Assembly (NCBI RefSeq): GCF_000622225.1
Contig: NZ_JHWD01000016.1
Coordinates: 1 to 64,000 of the forward strand
Origin: Roseomonas mucosa ATCC BAA-692
GTDB taxonomy: Bacteria; Pseudomonadota; Alphaproteobacteria; Acetobacterales; Acetobacteraceae
Length of the DNA stretch: 64,000 bases
Reading direction: 5' to 3'
Shown: positions 34,904 to 43,037 of the stretch, in pieces
Position numbering within the stretch: position 1 is the first letter of the stretch
Layout of the letters: each line of letters opens with the position of its first letter
Position numbers and translations under genes: made by a program
Notes under the pieces: generated by a model
What the model was told of the DNA's origin: nothing
Databases searched by the model: none
The model's input: the letters and a program-made list of their open reading frames with translations, nothing else

Positions 34904-36434
34904 GCCCTGCCTGGGGGAGCTTCCCGTAGAGCACGCGGTGGCCTTTGCCGATCCGCACGCTGCGCACCGGCCGGTAGGCCGTGGCCAGGGTTTCCCGCAG
35001 CAGCCGCTGCGCCTCCGGGTTGATCCGTCCCCGGGCGATGTCCGTCGTCACGATATAGTCCGGCCGGGACGCCAGGACGCGCCTCAGCTCCGCCTCCTGA
35101 TCGACCCCGATCCCGCCGGCCTCCCGCAGGTCGCTCAGATGGGTCGGGAAGGCATAGGGCGTCGACAGCGGGCTCTGGGCCAGCAGGTAGAGCACCGCTT
35201 CCCCGTCGAAGACATAGAGCGTCGCCCCCGGCCGCATCGCCGCCGCCAGCGCCCGCACCTGGCTGCCATCGCCGCGCGAGCGGAGGTGCAGCACCCCCGG
35301 AACCGCCGTGGCGACCGCGCCCGACAGAAGCAGCGCCGCCGCGGCCGTCACCTTCCAGACCCGCGCCTCCGGCCGGCCCAGCAAGGGCGCGGCCGCCACG
35401 GAAAGCGGCAGGAGCAGGGGCAGGGCATAGTGGTTGTAGTAGGTCCCGAAAGCCAGCACGCCCGCCACCGCCACCAGGGCCCAGCCCGTCACGAACCCCA
35501 CCGCGCGCCGGAGTTCCGCCGCGCCCGCCGAGTGCCGCCAGGACAGCCGCAGGCCCATCACGGCGCAAAGGCTGAGCGGCAGCAGCAGTGCCGCCATCGC
35601 CAGCAGCCGGGGCAGCGGGGAGCCCAGCACCGCCGTGTCGCGCTCGAAGACCGAGAGGAAGTTGGCGAAGAGGAAGGGCTGCGCCTGCCCCATGGCTGCA
35701 TAGGCGGCAAGGGCCGCCGCCGTGGGCAGTAGCGCGCAGCCGACCCAGGCCAGGGCGACGGGAAGGAGCTTTCCCGGCCCGGTCCGCGCCCGCCACCCCG
35801 CCCAGAGCAGCGCGCAGCCGAAGAACATCCCCTCGAAGATGGCGGTGTACTTCACCTGCATCGCCAGCCCGGTGAGGAGCATCGCCGCCGCCCCCAGCCC
35901 GAACAGCCGCGCGAAGGACACCGGGTATGCGACGGCGCGCAGCGTCGTCCAGGCGGCGGCCGCGACGAAGAGGTTGTAGAAGACCGGTGCCTGCCCGCCT
36001 TCGCCTCCGAAGGCCCCGAGCCAGAGCAGGTAGGCCATGCCGGCGAACAGCCCGCCCCGGCGGGAGCCCAGCTCCGCCCCCAGCCGCGCGACGAGGAAGG
36101 CGGTCGCCGTGGCGAAAAGCGTCGCCACCAGCTGGTACTGGACGATCCCCTCGCCGCCCAGGGCGCGGATCGCCGCGTAGATCAGGAACAGCCCGACGGG
36201 CTTGCGGTCCCAGATGTCGAGATAGGGCAGGGCGCCGTGCAGCATCCGGTCGCCGACCAGCAGGTAGAACTGCTCGTCGCTTTCCAGCACCGGATTGCCG
36301 AAGAAGAAGCCGCGTGCCAGCAGGGCCACGGCCAGCAGCAGAAGCACGGCCCGCAGATCGGGCCAGGTCCGGGCCACGAGGCCCGGGGCCGGACCCCGGG
36401 CCAGCCCTGGCTCCGACAGCAGCGCCGGGCGCAC
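34821..36434 (-). CDS. GT39/ArnT-like membrane glycosyltransferase
   Basis: A 537-aa GT-C fold protein with about 11 to 13 membrane segments. The first periplasmic loop has the acidic motif NPVLESDEQFYLLVGDRM and LPYLDIWDRKPVGLFLIY typical of PMT/ArnT family enzymes, which transfer a sugar from a polyprenyl-phosphate donor on the periplasmic face. The start GTG 36434 shares one base with the stop of serine palmitoyltransferase (TAGTG), so the two are coupled. A glycosylated sphingolipid is an attractive product, unproven. The C-terminal tail after LYGKLPQ is low-complexity and overlaps the Tam41-like gene. Confidence 0.82.
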   Translation of the reverse strand: MRPALLSEPGLARGPAPGLVARTWPDLRAVLLLLAVALLARGFFFGNPVLESDEQFYLLVGDRMLHGALPYLDIWDRKPVGLFLIYAAIRALGGEGIVQYQLVATLFATATAFLVARLGAELGSRRGGLFAGMAYLLWLGAFGGEGGQAPVFYNLFVAAAAWTTLRAVAYPVSFARLFGLGAAAMLLTGLAMQVKYTAIFEGMFFGCALLWAGWRARTGPGKLLPVALAWVGCALLPTAAALAAYAAMGQAQPFLFANFLSVFERDTAVLGSPLPRLLAMAALLLPLSLCAVMGLRLSWRHSAGAAELRRAVGFVTGWALVAVAGVLAFGTYYNHYALPLLLPLSVAAAPLLGRPEARVWKVTAAAALLLSGAVATAVPGVLHLRSRGDGSQVRALAAAMRPGATLYVFDGEAVLYLLAQSPLSTPYAFPTHLSDLREAGGIGVDQEAELRRVLASRPDYIVTTDIARGRINPEAQRLLRETLATAYRPVRSVRIGKGHRVLYGKLPQAGLSGRRPAGAGATAAGEPPEWDAGAARG

Positions 36435-37639
36435 TACTCCGCCGCCAGCGGCGTGCCGAGCTGCCCCAGCGCATGGGCCGTGCGGATGATCGCCGCCAGG
36501 GCGCCGTCGATCTGCTCCGGCGTCAGCGCCGCGCTCACGCTCATCCGCAGCAGCGGCTTGCCACCCGGCGTCGCCGGGCCGAGCGCGAGGTTGGTATAGA
36601 CCCCCTCCGCCAGCAGCCGGTTCCAGAAGACGACCGCCGCTTCCCGGTCCGGCATCATGAGGGACACGATCGGGCTCGGCATGGCGCCTACCGCAAGGCC
36701 CCCCGCCGCCAGGCCCGCATGCAGGCGCAGCCCGTTCCGCCGCAGCGCCGCGCGCAGCTCGGGCCGCGCCTCGACGGCCTCGATCGCCCGGGTCACCGAG
36801 GCGGCGATGGAGGGCGGCAGGGAGGCGGTGAACATGTAGGGCCGCGCCGAGAGCCGCAGCGCGTCGAAGCCCTCATGGTCCGAGGCCAGGAAGCCGCCGA
36901 TCGCGCCCAGGCTCTTGCTGAAGGTTCCGACAACGAAATCGACCTCCGCCTCCACGCCCTCGGCCTCCGCCAGCCCGCGGCCGTTCTCGCCCAGCACGCC
37001 AAGGGAGTGCGCCTCGTCCAGCAGCAGCCAGGCCCCGGCCTCGCGCTTGACCTCGATGATCTCCCGCAGCGGCGCGGTGTCGCCCAGCATGCTGTAGATG
37101 CCCTCGACCACGATCAGCTTCTCCCCGGGCTGGGAGGAGAGCAGCCGGAGGCGCCGCCGCAGGTCGTCGGGGTCGTTGTGGCGGAAGCGGGTCACCTGGG
37201 CGCTGCCCAGCCGTGCCCCGTCATAGAGGCTGGCATGGCTGTCCGCGTCGAGCAGCAGGTGGTCGCCCCGCCCCGCCAGCGTCGAAAGCGCGCCGAGATT
37301 GGCCTGGTAGCCCGTGGTGAAGACCATGGCCGACCGGCGCTTCAGGAAGGCGGCCAGGCGCGCCTCCAGCGCCGCGTGCTCCCCATAGGTGCCGTTGGCG
37401 ATGCGCGAGCCCGTGGTGCCGGTCCCCTGTTCCCGCGTCGCGGAAACGGCGGCCTCGATGCAATCGGGGTCAAGGGTCAGGCCGAGATAGTTGTTGGTTC
37501 CCAGCAGCAGGATGCGCCGCCCATCCAGCATGGCCTCGGTGGCGGACAGCACGGCGTCGAAGGTGACGCCGAAGGGACTGCGGCCGGCGGCGGACACGGC
37601 CGCGTGCTCTTCGTGCAACGCACGGAACTTGGACAGCAC
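36434..37639 (-). CDS. spt: Serine palmitoyltransferase (sphingolipid long-chain base synthesis)
   Basis: A 401-aa PLP enzyme of the alpha-oxoamine synthase family that condenses serine with a long-chain acyl thioester to 3-ketosphinganine. Visible are YLGLTLDP, GTTGSRIANGTYGEHAALE, HASLYDGARLG, LLLDEAHSLGVLGENGRG, and the PLP lysine in GTFSKSLGAIGGF. The absence of the KBL or BioF signatures and the partner ACP favour SPT. The start is GTG 37639, two bases after the ACP stop. With the ACP, the CerR-like reductase, the acyl-AMP ligase and the candidate ceramide synthase it defines the sphingolipid pathway of this island. Confidence 0.9.
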   Translation of the reverse strand: MLSKFRALHEEHAAVSAAGRSPFGVTFDAVLSATEAMLDGRRILLLGTNNYLGLTLDPDCIEAAVSATREQGTGTTGSRIANGTYGEHAALEARLAAFLKRRSAMVFTTGYQANLGALSTLAGRGDHLLLDADSHASLYDGARLGSAQVTRFRHNDPDDLRRRLRLLSSQPGEKLIVVEGIYSMLGDTAPLREIIEVKREAGAWLLLDEAHSLGVLGENGRGLAEAEGVEAEVDFVVGTFSKSLGAIGGFLASDHEGFDALRLSARPYMFTASLPPSIAASVTRAIEAVEARPELRAALRRNGLRLHAGLAAGGLAVGAMPSPIVSLMMPDREAAVVFWNRLLAEGVYTNLALGPATPGGKPLLRMSVSAALTPEQIDGALAAIIRTAHALGQLGTPLAAE

Positions 37640-37641
37640 GG

Positions 37642-37893
37642 TCAGGAGGCCAGGCTGGGATCGCTGGTCACGACCCGGACGAGGTCGCCGATGGTCTCTA
37701 TCTCCGTCATCCGGTCCATCGGGATGATGATGTCCAGACGGGTCTCCAGCACCATGATGAAATCGACGGCACCCACGGAGTCGAAATTCAGGTCCTTGAG
37801 GATGTTCGTGTCCATGGTGACGGGGCCTGTCAGCTTCCCCGTCTCTTCCAAGGCCGCGGTGATTTCCCGTAGGGCGGCCCGCTCATCCAGCAT
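37642..37893 (-). CDS. acpR: Dedicated acyl carrier protein for sphingolipid synthesis
   Basis: An 83-aa acyl carrier protein. The phosphopantetheine serine is in LKDLNFDSVGAVDFIM, and the rest has the usual four-helix acidic pattern. It lies 2 bases upstream of serine palmitoyltransferase, as in the Caulobacter sphingolipid locus, where an ACP supplies the acyl chain. The fatty acyl-AMP ligase at 44003-45745 is the likely loading enzyme. A candidate promoter lies just upstream. Confidence 0.9.
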   Translation of the reverse strand: MLDERAALREITAALEETGKLTGPVTMDTNILKDLNFDSVGAVDFIMVLETRLDIIIPMDRMTEIETIGDLVRVVTSDPSLAS

Positions 37894-37937
37894 ATCGTCT
37901 AATCCCTGTTCCCCAGCCTTCCCCCAGGCCCGGGACC

Positions 37938-37966
37938 GACTAACCCGTTCATGAAGTTTAATGCAA
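37938..37966 (-). promoter_or_regulatory. Candidate promoter of the ACP-SPT-GT39 operon
   Basis: On the minus strand TTGCAT (37966-37961) and TTAGTC (37943-37938) are 17 bases apart, in one of the few AT-richer spots of the island, ending 45 bases before the ACP start. It lies at the 3' end of the flippase gene, so the operon could be expressed on its own as well as by read-through. Confidence 0.4.
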
Positions 37967-39304
37967 GTTTCGTTCTCCGGGGCTTTCGGATGTCACGGAG
38001 AGCCATTGCGCGGCCGGCATGGCCTGTCCGGCCAGCAGCAGCAGGGCCGACAGGACGGAGGCCAGCCCGGCCCCCGGCAGCCCGAAAGCCGCCAGTCCGC
38101 CCAGCGCCAGGGGCACATAGACCGCGGTGGCGAAGGCGCGCAGGCGCAGCGCCAGCCCGTGCCGTTGCACCGAAACCAGCAGGGGCTCCAGCGCGAAGCC
38201 GGCGAAGCTGATGGAGGCGGCGATGGCCAGGAGCAACATCACGTGATAGGCGCCGGCCGCGCACGGCCCGCCCACGAAGCGGAGCAGCCATTCCCCCAGC
38301 GCGGCCAGGACCAGCAGGAACAGCGCGGCCAGGAGGGTGGACAGGGCGAGTCCCCGCAGCAGCAGCCGGCGCAGCGCATCCCGGTCCCTTGCCGCCGCCA
38401 GCCGGGCCAGCTCCGGATACAGGGCCGGGGTGAGGAAGCGGCTCGGCTTGAGCGCGGCCTCCCCGATCTGCCGCGCCAGGGCGAAGAGCGCCGCCTCGGC
38501 AGGGCCGAGCATCCAGCCCACGCAGAGCGTGGCCAGATGCGTCGAGCCGAGGGAAAGCGTGGTCATCAGGTTCGTGGACCAGGCGAAGCCCCAGATGCCG
38601 GGATGCGCTTCCGCCGCGCCCAGGCGGGGGAGGCCTGTCCTTTGCAGCAGGCCACGGCGCGACACCTCCCCCCAGGCCGCCGCCATCAGCACGATCCCGC
38701 CCAGCACCGTCGCCAGGTACCAGGCGGCGAGGAAGCCCGGCAGCCCGGCCCCGCAGGCCGCCGCCAGCGCCGCGCCCAGCAGCCGGAACCCGGCCCCCAT
38801 GGCATCCCGCCGCGCCAGCAGGTCGAAGCGGTCGAAGAGGCGCAGCAGCCCGATCGGCGTGGCGGTCACCATGAAGGCCGTGCTGGTGGCATAGAGGGCC
38901 GCCAGCGGCACCACCTCCGGCGGCCAGCCGAAGGAAGGCCCCAGGAACCAGGCCGCCAGGGCGCAGGCGAGGCTGCCCACCACCCCGGAGCCGAGATCCA
39001 GCCCCAGCGTGAAGCGCAGCAGCGCCTGGAAAGCCGGACGCCGCTCCGGTCCCAGGCTGTCCGTGCCATAGCGCAGCACGGCCTGCCAGGACTGGAACTT
39101 CACCAGCGAGGAAGCGGTCTGGGCAAAGCCGTGCACCAGCACCAGCACACCCATCCCCGCCGGGCCGAGGCTCCGCATGGCGAGGCCGAAGGCGGCGAGG
39201 TTCAGCAGCGCCGTCGCCGCCTTGCCCCCGAGCACCAGCCCGGCATTCCGCAGGATGCGGCGGAACAGCGCGTCGGCGGTGGCCGCGCTGGCCGCCCGGC
39301 TCAT
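37958..39304 (-). CDS. Wzx-like polysaccharide/lipid flippase
   Basis: A 448-aa membrane protein with 12 to 14 predicted helices and the polysaccharide-transport/MATE-like pattern: LRNAGLVLGGKAATALLNLA, GPAGMGVLVLVHGFAQTAS, then LFALARQIGEAALKPSRFLT in the middle. Members flip lipid-linked sugars across the inner membrane. The ATG at 39304 overlaps the GT4 gene's stop as ATGA, linking sugar addition and flipping. Confidence 0.83.
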   Translation of the reverse strand: MSRAASAATADALFRRILRNAGLVLGGKAATALLNLAAFGLAMRSLGPAGMGVLVLVHGFAQTASSLVKFQSWQAVLRYGTDSLGPERRPAFQALLRFTLGLDLGSGVVGSLACALAAWFLGPSFGWPPEVVPLAALYATSTAFMVTATPIGLLRLFDRFDLLARRDAMGAGFRLLGAALAAACGAGLPGFLAAWYLATVLGGIVLMAAAWGEVSRRGLLQRTGLPRLGAAEAHPGIWGFAWSTNLMTTLSLGSTHLATLCVGWMLGPAEAALFALARQIGEAALKPSRFLTPALYPELARLAAARDRDALRRLLLRGLALSTLLAALFLLVLAALGEWLLRFVGGPCAAGAYHVMLLLAIAASISFAGFALEPLLVSVQRHGLALRLRAFATAVYVPLALGGLAAFGLPGAGLASVLSALLLLAGQAMPAAQWLSVTSESPGERNLH

Positions 39305-40431
39305 GGCCGGGTCTCCGCCAGATGTGCCAGGATGCGGGCCGCCCGCGCGTCCCAGGTATAGGTCTCCAGCAGGACCGCCCGCGCCCGCGCGCCCAGCGCG
39401 GCCGCCCGCGCCGGATCGGCCAGCAAGGCCCGCGCCGCCGCCGCCCAGGCCGCCACATCCCCCGGCGGCAGCAGGAGCGCCGTCCCGCCATCCGCCAGGA
39501 TCTCCCGCAGCGCCGGGATGTCGGAGGCGAGGATCGGCTTTCCCGCCGCCATGTACTCGAAGAGCTTGAGCGGCGACATCCAGCGCCCGATCTCCCGCCC
39601 CGCCGCGGAGGCCACGCTGGGCGAGGGCGGCGCCAGCAGCAGGTCGAAGCGTGCCAGGCAGGCCGGCACCCGGGCGTGCGGCACATGGCCATGCAGGTGC
39701 AGGTTCGCCTGCCCCGCGCAACGTTGCCGCCAGATGGCGAGGTCCCGCTCCGTCCCCCCCACCACATGCAGGTCGCATCCGGGCAGGGCCTCGGCCAGCG
39801 CCGCCACCATCTCCATGCCCTTGCCGGGATAGAGGTGCCCGACATAGCCCAGTTGCGGCACGCCCGGCCGGCCCGGCCAGGGTCCGGGCGGCGGGCCGGG
39901 GTCCGTCACGGGGTCGGCGCCATCATGCGCCACCATCACCGGGCGCCCGCGCAGCGCCGGCACCCGGGCGGCATAATCCTCCGCGAGGCTGCGGGAGATC
40001 GCGACCATCAGCGCCATCCGGCGGTGCCGGAACAGCCAGGATTCCGCCACGCGCCGGGCGCGCCGCAGCGGCAGCGCATGCGCCTCATACACGAAGGGCG
40101 CCCGGCTCCGCGCGACCGCCGCCGCCAGCGCATAGGCATGGCGCCCGTAGAGCAGGTCCGGCGCCGGGCGCGCCGCCATCTCCCGCGCCGCCAGCACCGG
40201 ATAGAGCAGGTTCTTCGCCAGCGGCAGGTGCGGCGGCGCCCGCAGCACCATCTCGAAGCAGGGGGCCATCCCGAAGGCCCCGAAGACCGCCGCCGCATCC
40301 GCCTGCCGCCCGCGCGCGTAGAGCGTCACCTCGTGCCCGGCGGCGGCGAGGGCGCGGCACATGCTCATCACGTTGACGGCGCTGGCGACACGGGAGGGCA
40401 GGGCCGTGCCCGCGACATAAGCTATGCGCAT
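39301..40431 (-). CDS. Glycosyltransferase family 4
   Basis: A 376-aa GT-B enzyme. The N-terminal acceptor domain begins MRIAYVAGTALPSRVASAVN and the donor domain has LGYVGHLYPGKGMEMVAALA, LHLHGHVPHARVP and MSPLKLFEYMAAGKPILASD, the last being the conserved GT4 nucleotide-sugar region. It is coupled to the flippase downstream, divergent from the ELM1 gene (59 bases), and probably adds a sugar to a lipid made in the island. Confidence 0.88.
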   Translation of the reverse strand: MRIAYVAGTALPSRVASAVNVMSMCRALAAAGHEVTLYARGRQADAAAVFGAFGMAPCFEMVLRAPPHLPLAKNLLYPVLAAREMAARPAPDLLYGRHAYALAAAVARSRAPFVYEAHALPLRRARRVAESWLFRHRRMALMVAISRSLAEDYAARVPALRGRPVMVAHDGADPVTDPGPPPGPWPGRPGVPQLGYVGHLYPGKGMEMVAALAEALPGCDLHVVGGTERDLAIWRQRCAGQANLHLHGHVPHARVPACLARFDLLLAPPSPSVASAAGREIGRWMSPLKLFEYMAAGKPILASDIPALREILADGGTALLLPPGDVAAWAAAARALLADPARAAALGARARAVLLETYTWDARAARILAHLAETRP

Positions 40432-40490
40432 GGGACGGCCTTGCCGGCATTCCGGCCCGGGGCCATCTTCCGCGCCCCCGGGAAGAGCAC

Positions 40491-41705
40491 ATGGGTGAGA
40501 CGGACAGCACGAAGGCCCCAAGGGTGCACGAAAGGGCGCACGAAGGTGCGCACCAAGGATTCCTGGTCTGGGCCCTGCTCGGCCCCCGCACCGGCGACAA
40601 CAACCAGGTGCTGGCCCTGGCCGAGGCCGTAGCCGACGCCTGTGGCGGCGTGGTGGAGGCGATCCCCCTGCGCCACAACCTGCTCCGCCTGCTGCCCACC
40701 CGCTTCGGCGGCATCGGCCTGGCCAGCCTCGACCGGGCCTCCCGCGCGAGGCTGGCCCCGCCCTGGCCGGACCTCGTGATCGGCGTCGGGCGCCGCAGCG
40801 TGCCCGCCGCGCGCTGGGTCCGCGCAAGCTCCGGAGGCCGCACGCGGATCGTGCAGATCGGCCGGCCACGCTGCCATCCCGGCCGCTTCGATCTCGTGTT
40901 GACCACGCCGCAATACGGCGTGCCGCCCGGCCCCGCGGTGCTGGAGCAGCCGCTCTCCCTGACGCGCCAGACCCCGGAGAAGCTGGCCGCGGCGGCGGTG
41001 GCCTGGGGGGGCGAGCTGGAACGGTTCCCGGCGCCGCGCCGCGCCCTGCTCCTGGGCGGGCCGTCCTGGCCCTGGCGACTGCATCCGGAGGAAGTGGAAA
41101 GCGCCTGCCACGCGCTGCTCGCCCGGGCCCGGGACGAGGGCGGCAGTGTCCTGGCCATCGCCAGCCGCCGCACGCCCGCCGCCCTGGCCGGGCGCCTGCG
41201 CCGCATCCTGGCCGGGGCGCCGGTGCCCGCCGCATTGCTGGAAGGCGCGGGCGAGCGGAACCCCTATCCCGGCCTGCTGGCCCTGGCCGACGAGTTCGCC
41301 GTGACCGCCGACAGCGTCGCCATGGCCTCGGAAACGGTGGCGACCGGAAGGCCCGTCACCCTCATTCCCGTGCGGGCGAACCGTCCTGGCGGCGCCTGGC
41401 TCCGCGCCATGCGCGCCCTGCGGCTGGCGGATGCCGGGCAGGCGGCCCCGCCCTGGCTGCGTATCCCCGGCCGGGCCTGGGGCGGGCTGGTGCGGCGCGG
41501 CTGGGCCGGCTGGCCGCGCGACCTGTGGTTCTTCTGGCAGGGTCTGGAGCATCACCGGCTCACGGAAGGAAGATCCCCGCCGCCGCCTGTGGCCGCGGCG
41601 GCGGTGGAGCGCATCAGGCCGCTGCTGCCGGCAGGGGCCGGGGGAACTGGCCCCGGCAGCGATCCGCGAGCGCCAGGGCATCCGGGCGGATATGCTTCTC
41701 CCTGA
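40491..41705 (+). CDS. ELM1 (DUF1022) family protein, putative glycosyltransferase-like
   Basis: A 404-aa protein of the family named after plant mitochondrial fission protein ELM1. Characteristic parts are VWALLGPRTGDNNQVLALAE at the start, the RRSVPAARWV block and the C-terminal FAVTADSVAMASETVATGRP. Bacterial members recur in lipid and LPS gene clusters and have a GT-B-like layout, but their reaction is unknown. GGGAAGAG precedes the ATG at 40491. Its last 92 bases overlap the convergent gene. Confidence 0.8.
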   Translation: MGETDSTKAPRVHERAHEGAHQGFLVWALLGPRTGDNNQVLALAEAVADACGGVVEAIPLRHNLLRLLPTRFGGIGLASLDRASRARLAPPWPDLVIGVGRRSVPAARWVRASSGGRTRIVQIGRPRCHPGRFDLVLTTPQYGVPPGPAVLEQPLSLTRQTPEKLAAAAVAWGGELERFPAPRRALLLGGPSWPWRLHPEEVESACHALLARARDEGGSVLAIASRRTPAALAGRLRRILAGAPVPAALLEGAGERNPYPGLLALADEFAVTADSVAMASETVATGRPVTLIPVRANRPGGAWLRAMRALRLADAGQAAPPWLRIPGRAWGGLVRRGWAGWPRDLWFFWQGLEHHRLTEGRSPPPPVAAAAVERIRPLLPAGAGGTGPGSDPRAPGHPGGYASP

Positions 41706-42564
41706 TCCCGTGCTCCACCTCCGTGCGGGTGACCGATCCCTCGTCCAGGCATTCCGCCAGCATGGCGAAGAAGAAGGCCTCCTGCCGCTTGTCCGGATGC
41801 GGCTTGTAGCGGGCCTGGGAGGTCCAGAGCCGCAGGATGGGCCGCACCACCGCCGCCGGGATCGGCCCGAAGCCGCGTTCGCGCAGGGTGAAGTCCACCT
41901 TCAGCCCCGTCTTCCAGGGCTGCGTCCGCCGCTTGGTGGTATGCAGCAGCCGCGTGTCTGGGCCCATCCGGTCGAAATCGTTCCAGACCGTCTCCAGCAG
42001 CCCGATGGTCTCGCGCTTCTCCCGCCGCAGCTCGATCATCTCCACATAGTCCAGCCGCTTCGCGAAGAGGTCCTCCAGCATCGGCCCGAAGCGCCAGTGC
42101 GGCAGCAGCGCGCAGTCCAGCAGCATCACGCTGGTGGCGAGATAGTCCGGCGCGCCGTTGTGCCCGGGCCGCGCCCGGCACCATATGGCCTTGCCTTCGC
42201 GGTCACGGGCGAAGAGCTCGCCCACATCGCCCACCGCGAAGACGTCGGGGTCCACCACCAGCGCCACGCCCCGGTGCCCCATGGCATCGGGCACGGCGAA
42301 GCGGAGAGGGGTAAAGGATTGCAGGTCATCCATACGCCAAGTGCGGCTGTGCCCGGCGCGGAGGAAGCTCCGCCCCTCGGCGGCACGGAGCGGGGCGGAA
42401 TGCTCCGCCTCCAGCAGCCGCACCTCGAAGCCGTCGGGCTGCCGGGCGTTGCGGCGGAAGGAATGCGCCGAGACCAGCGCCCCAAGCCGCTGCTTGGCGT
42501 TGGTGTGGATGAAGACGACCGGACGGCCGGTCGCATGGTCGGAAGGCGTGGCGGACTGGGTCAT
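41614..42564 (-). CDS. Putative glycosyltransferase with a DxD motif
   Basis: A 316-aa soluble protein. The opening RPVVFIHTNAKQRLGALVSA and the internal GVALVVDPDVFAVGDVGELF (DPD as a metal-binding DxD) suggest a GT-A fold nucleotide-sugar transferase, loosely GT8-like. I cannot name a closer family. It is flanked by ELM1 on one side (tail overlap of 92 bases) and a small lipoprotein gene on the other (head overlap of 30 bases). Confidence 0.6.
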   Translation of the reverse strand: MTQSATPSDHATGRPVVFIHTNAKQRLGALVSAHSFRRNARQPDGFEVRLLEAEHSAPLRAAEGRSFLRAGHSRTWRMDDLQSFTPLRFAVPDAMGHRGVALVVDPDVFAVGDVGELFARDREGKAIWCRARPGHNGAPDYLATSVMLLDCALLPHWRFGPMLEDLFAKRLDYVEMIELRREKRETIGLLETVWNDFDRMGPDTRLLHTTKRRTQPWKTGLKVDFTLRERGFGPIPAAVVRPILRLWTSQARYKPHPDKRQEAFFFAMLAECLDEGSVTRTEVEHGIREKHIRPDALALADRCRGQFPRPLPAAAA

Positions 42565-43023
42565 CCGTTCCTCCGTGGCCGCCGCGCGGCCACGCTGGTG
42601 CTGCTGATATTGCCCCTGCTGGCGGGTTGCGCCGGGGAGGGGGCGGCGCCGCAGAGTCCGGCCGCGCCGGAGGCATTGGCACGGTTCAACGGCCTGTACC
42701 AGGGCCAGCAGATCCCGGTCGGCACGGCGGCGAACTGCCGCAAGGAGCCCCACACCGTCTGGTTCCGCATCCGGGACGGGCTGGTGGAACTGCGGACCTC
42801 GCGCCATCGCCATTCCGCCGTGCAGCGTCCCGTCATGACAGGCACCGTGACACCGCATGGCGAGATCGCGCTGGACCGTGACGGATCGGAGCGCCGGGCC
42901 GCGGGGCGGATCGCCGGCGACCGGCTGAGCGCGGCGGAAATCCCCACCGTCAATGCCGCGCAGACGGGGGACGGTTGCAGCTATCGCTACGAGGCGGCGC
43001 GCATGGGCGGCGGGGCGTCATAG
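42535..43023 (+). CDS. Small lipoprotein of unknown function
   Basis: About 162 aa with a lipoprotein signal (ATLVLLILPLLAGCAG) and one domain beginning ARFNGLYQGQQIPVG, with cysteines at NCRKEPHT and GDGCSYRYEA that may form a disulfide. The fold looks like a small beta-rich domain; no family is recognised. The ATG at 42535 lies inside the divergent glycosyltransferase gene by 30 bases, and no clearer start is present. Confidence 0.65.
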   Translation: MVGRRGGLGHPFLRGRRAATLVLLILPLLAGCAGEGAAPQSPAAPEALARFNGLYQGQQIPVGTAANCRKEPHTVWFRIRDGLVELRTSRHRHSAVQRPVMTGTVTPHGEIALDRDGSERRAAGRIAGDRLSAAEIPTVNAAQTGDGCSYRYEAARMGGGAS

Positions 43024-43037
43024 GGGCCGGCCCGGGT

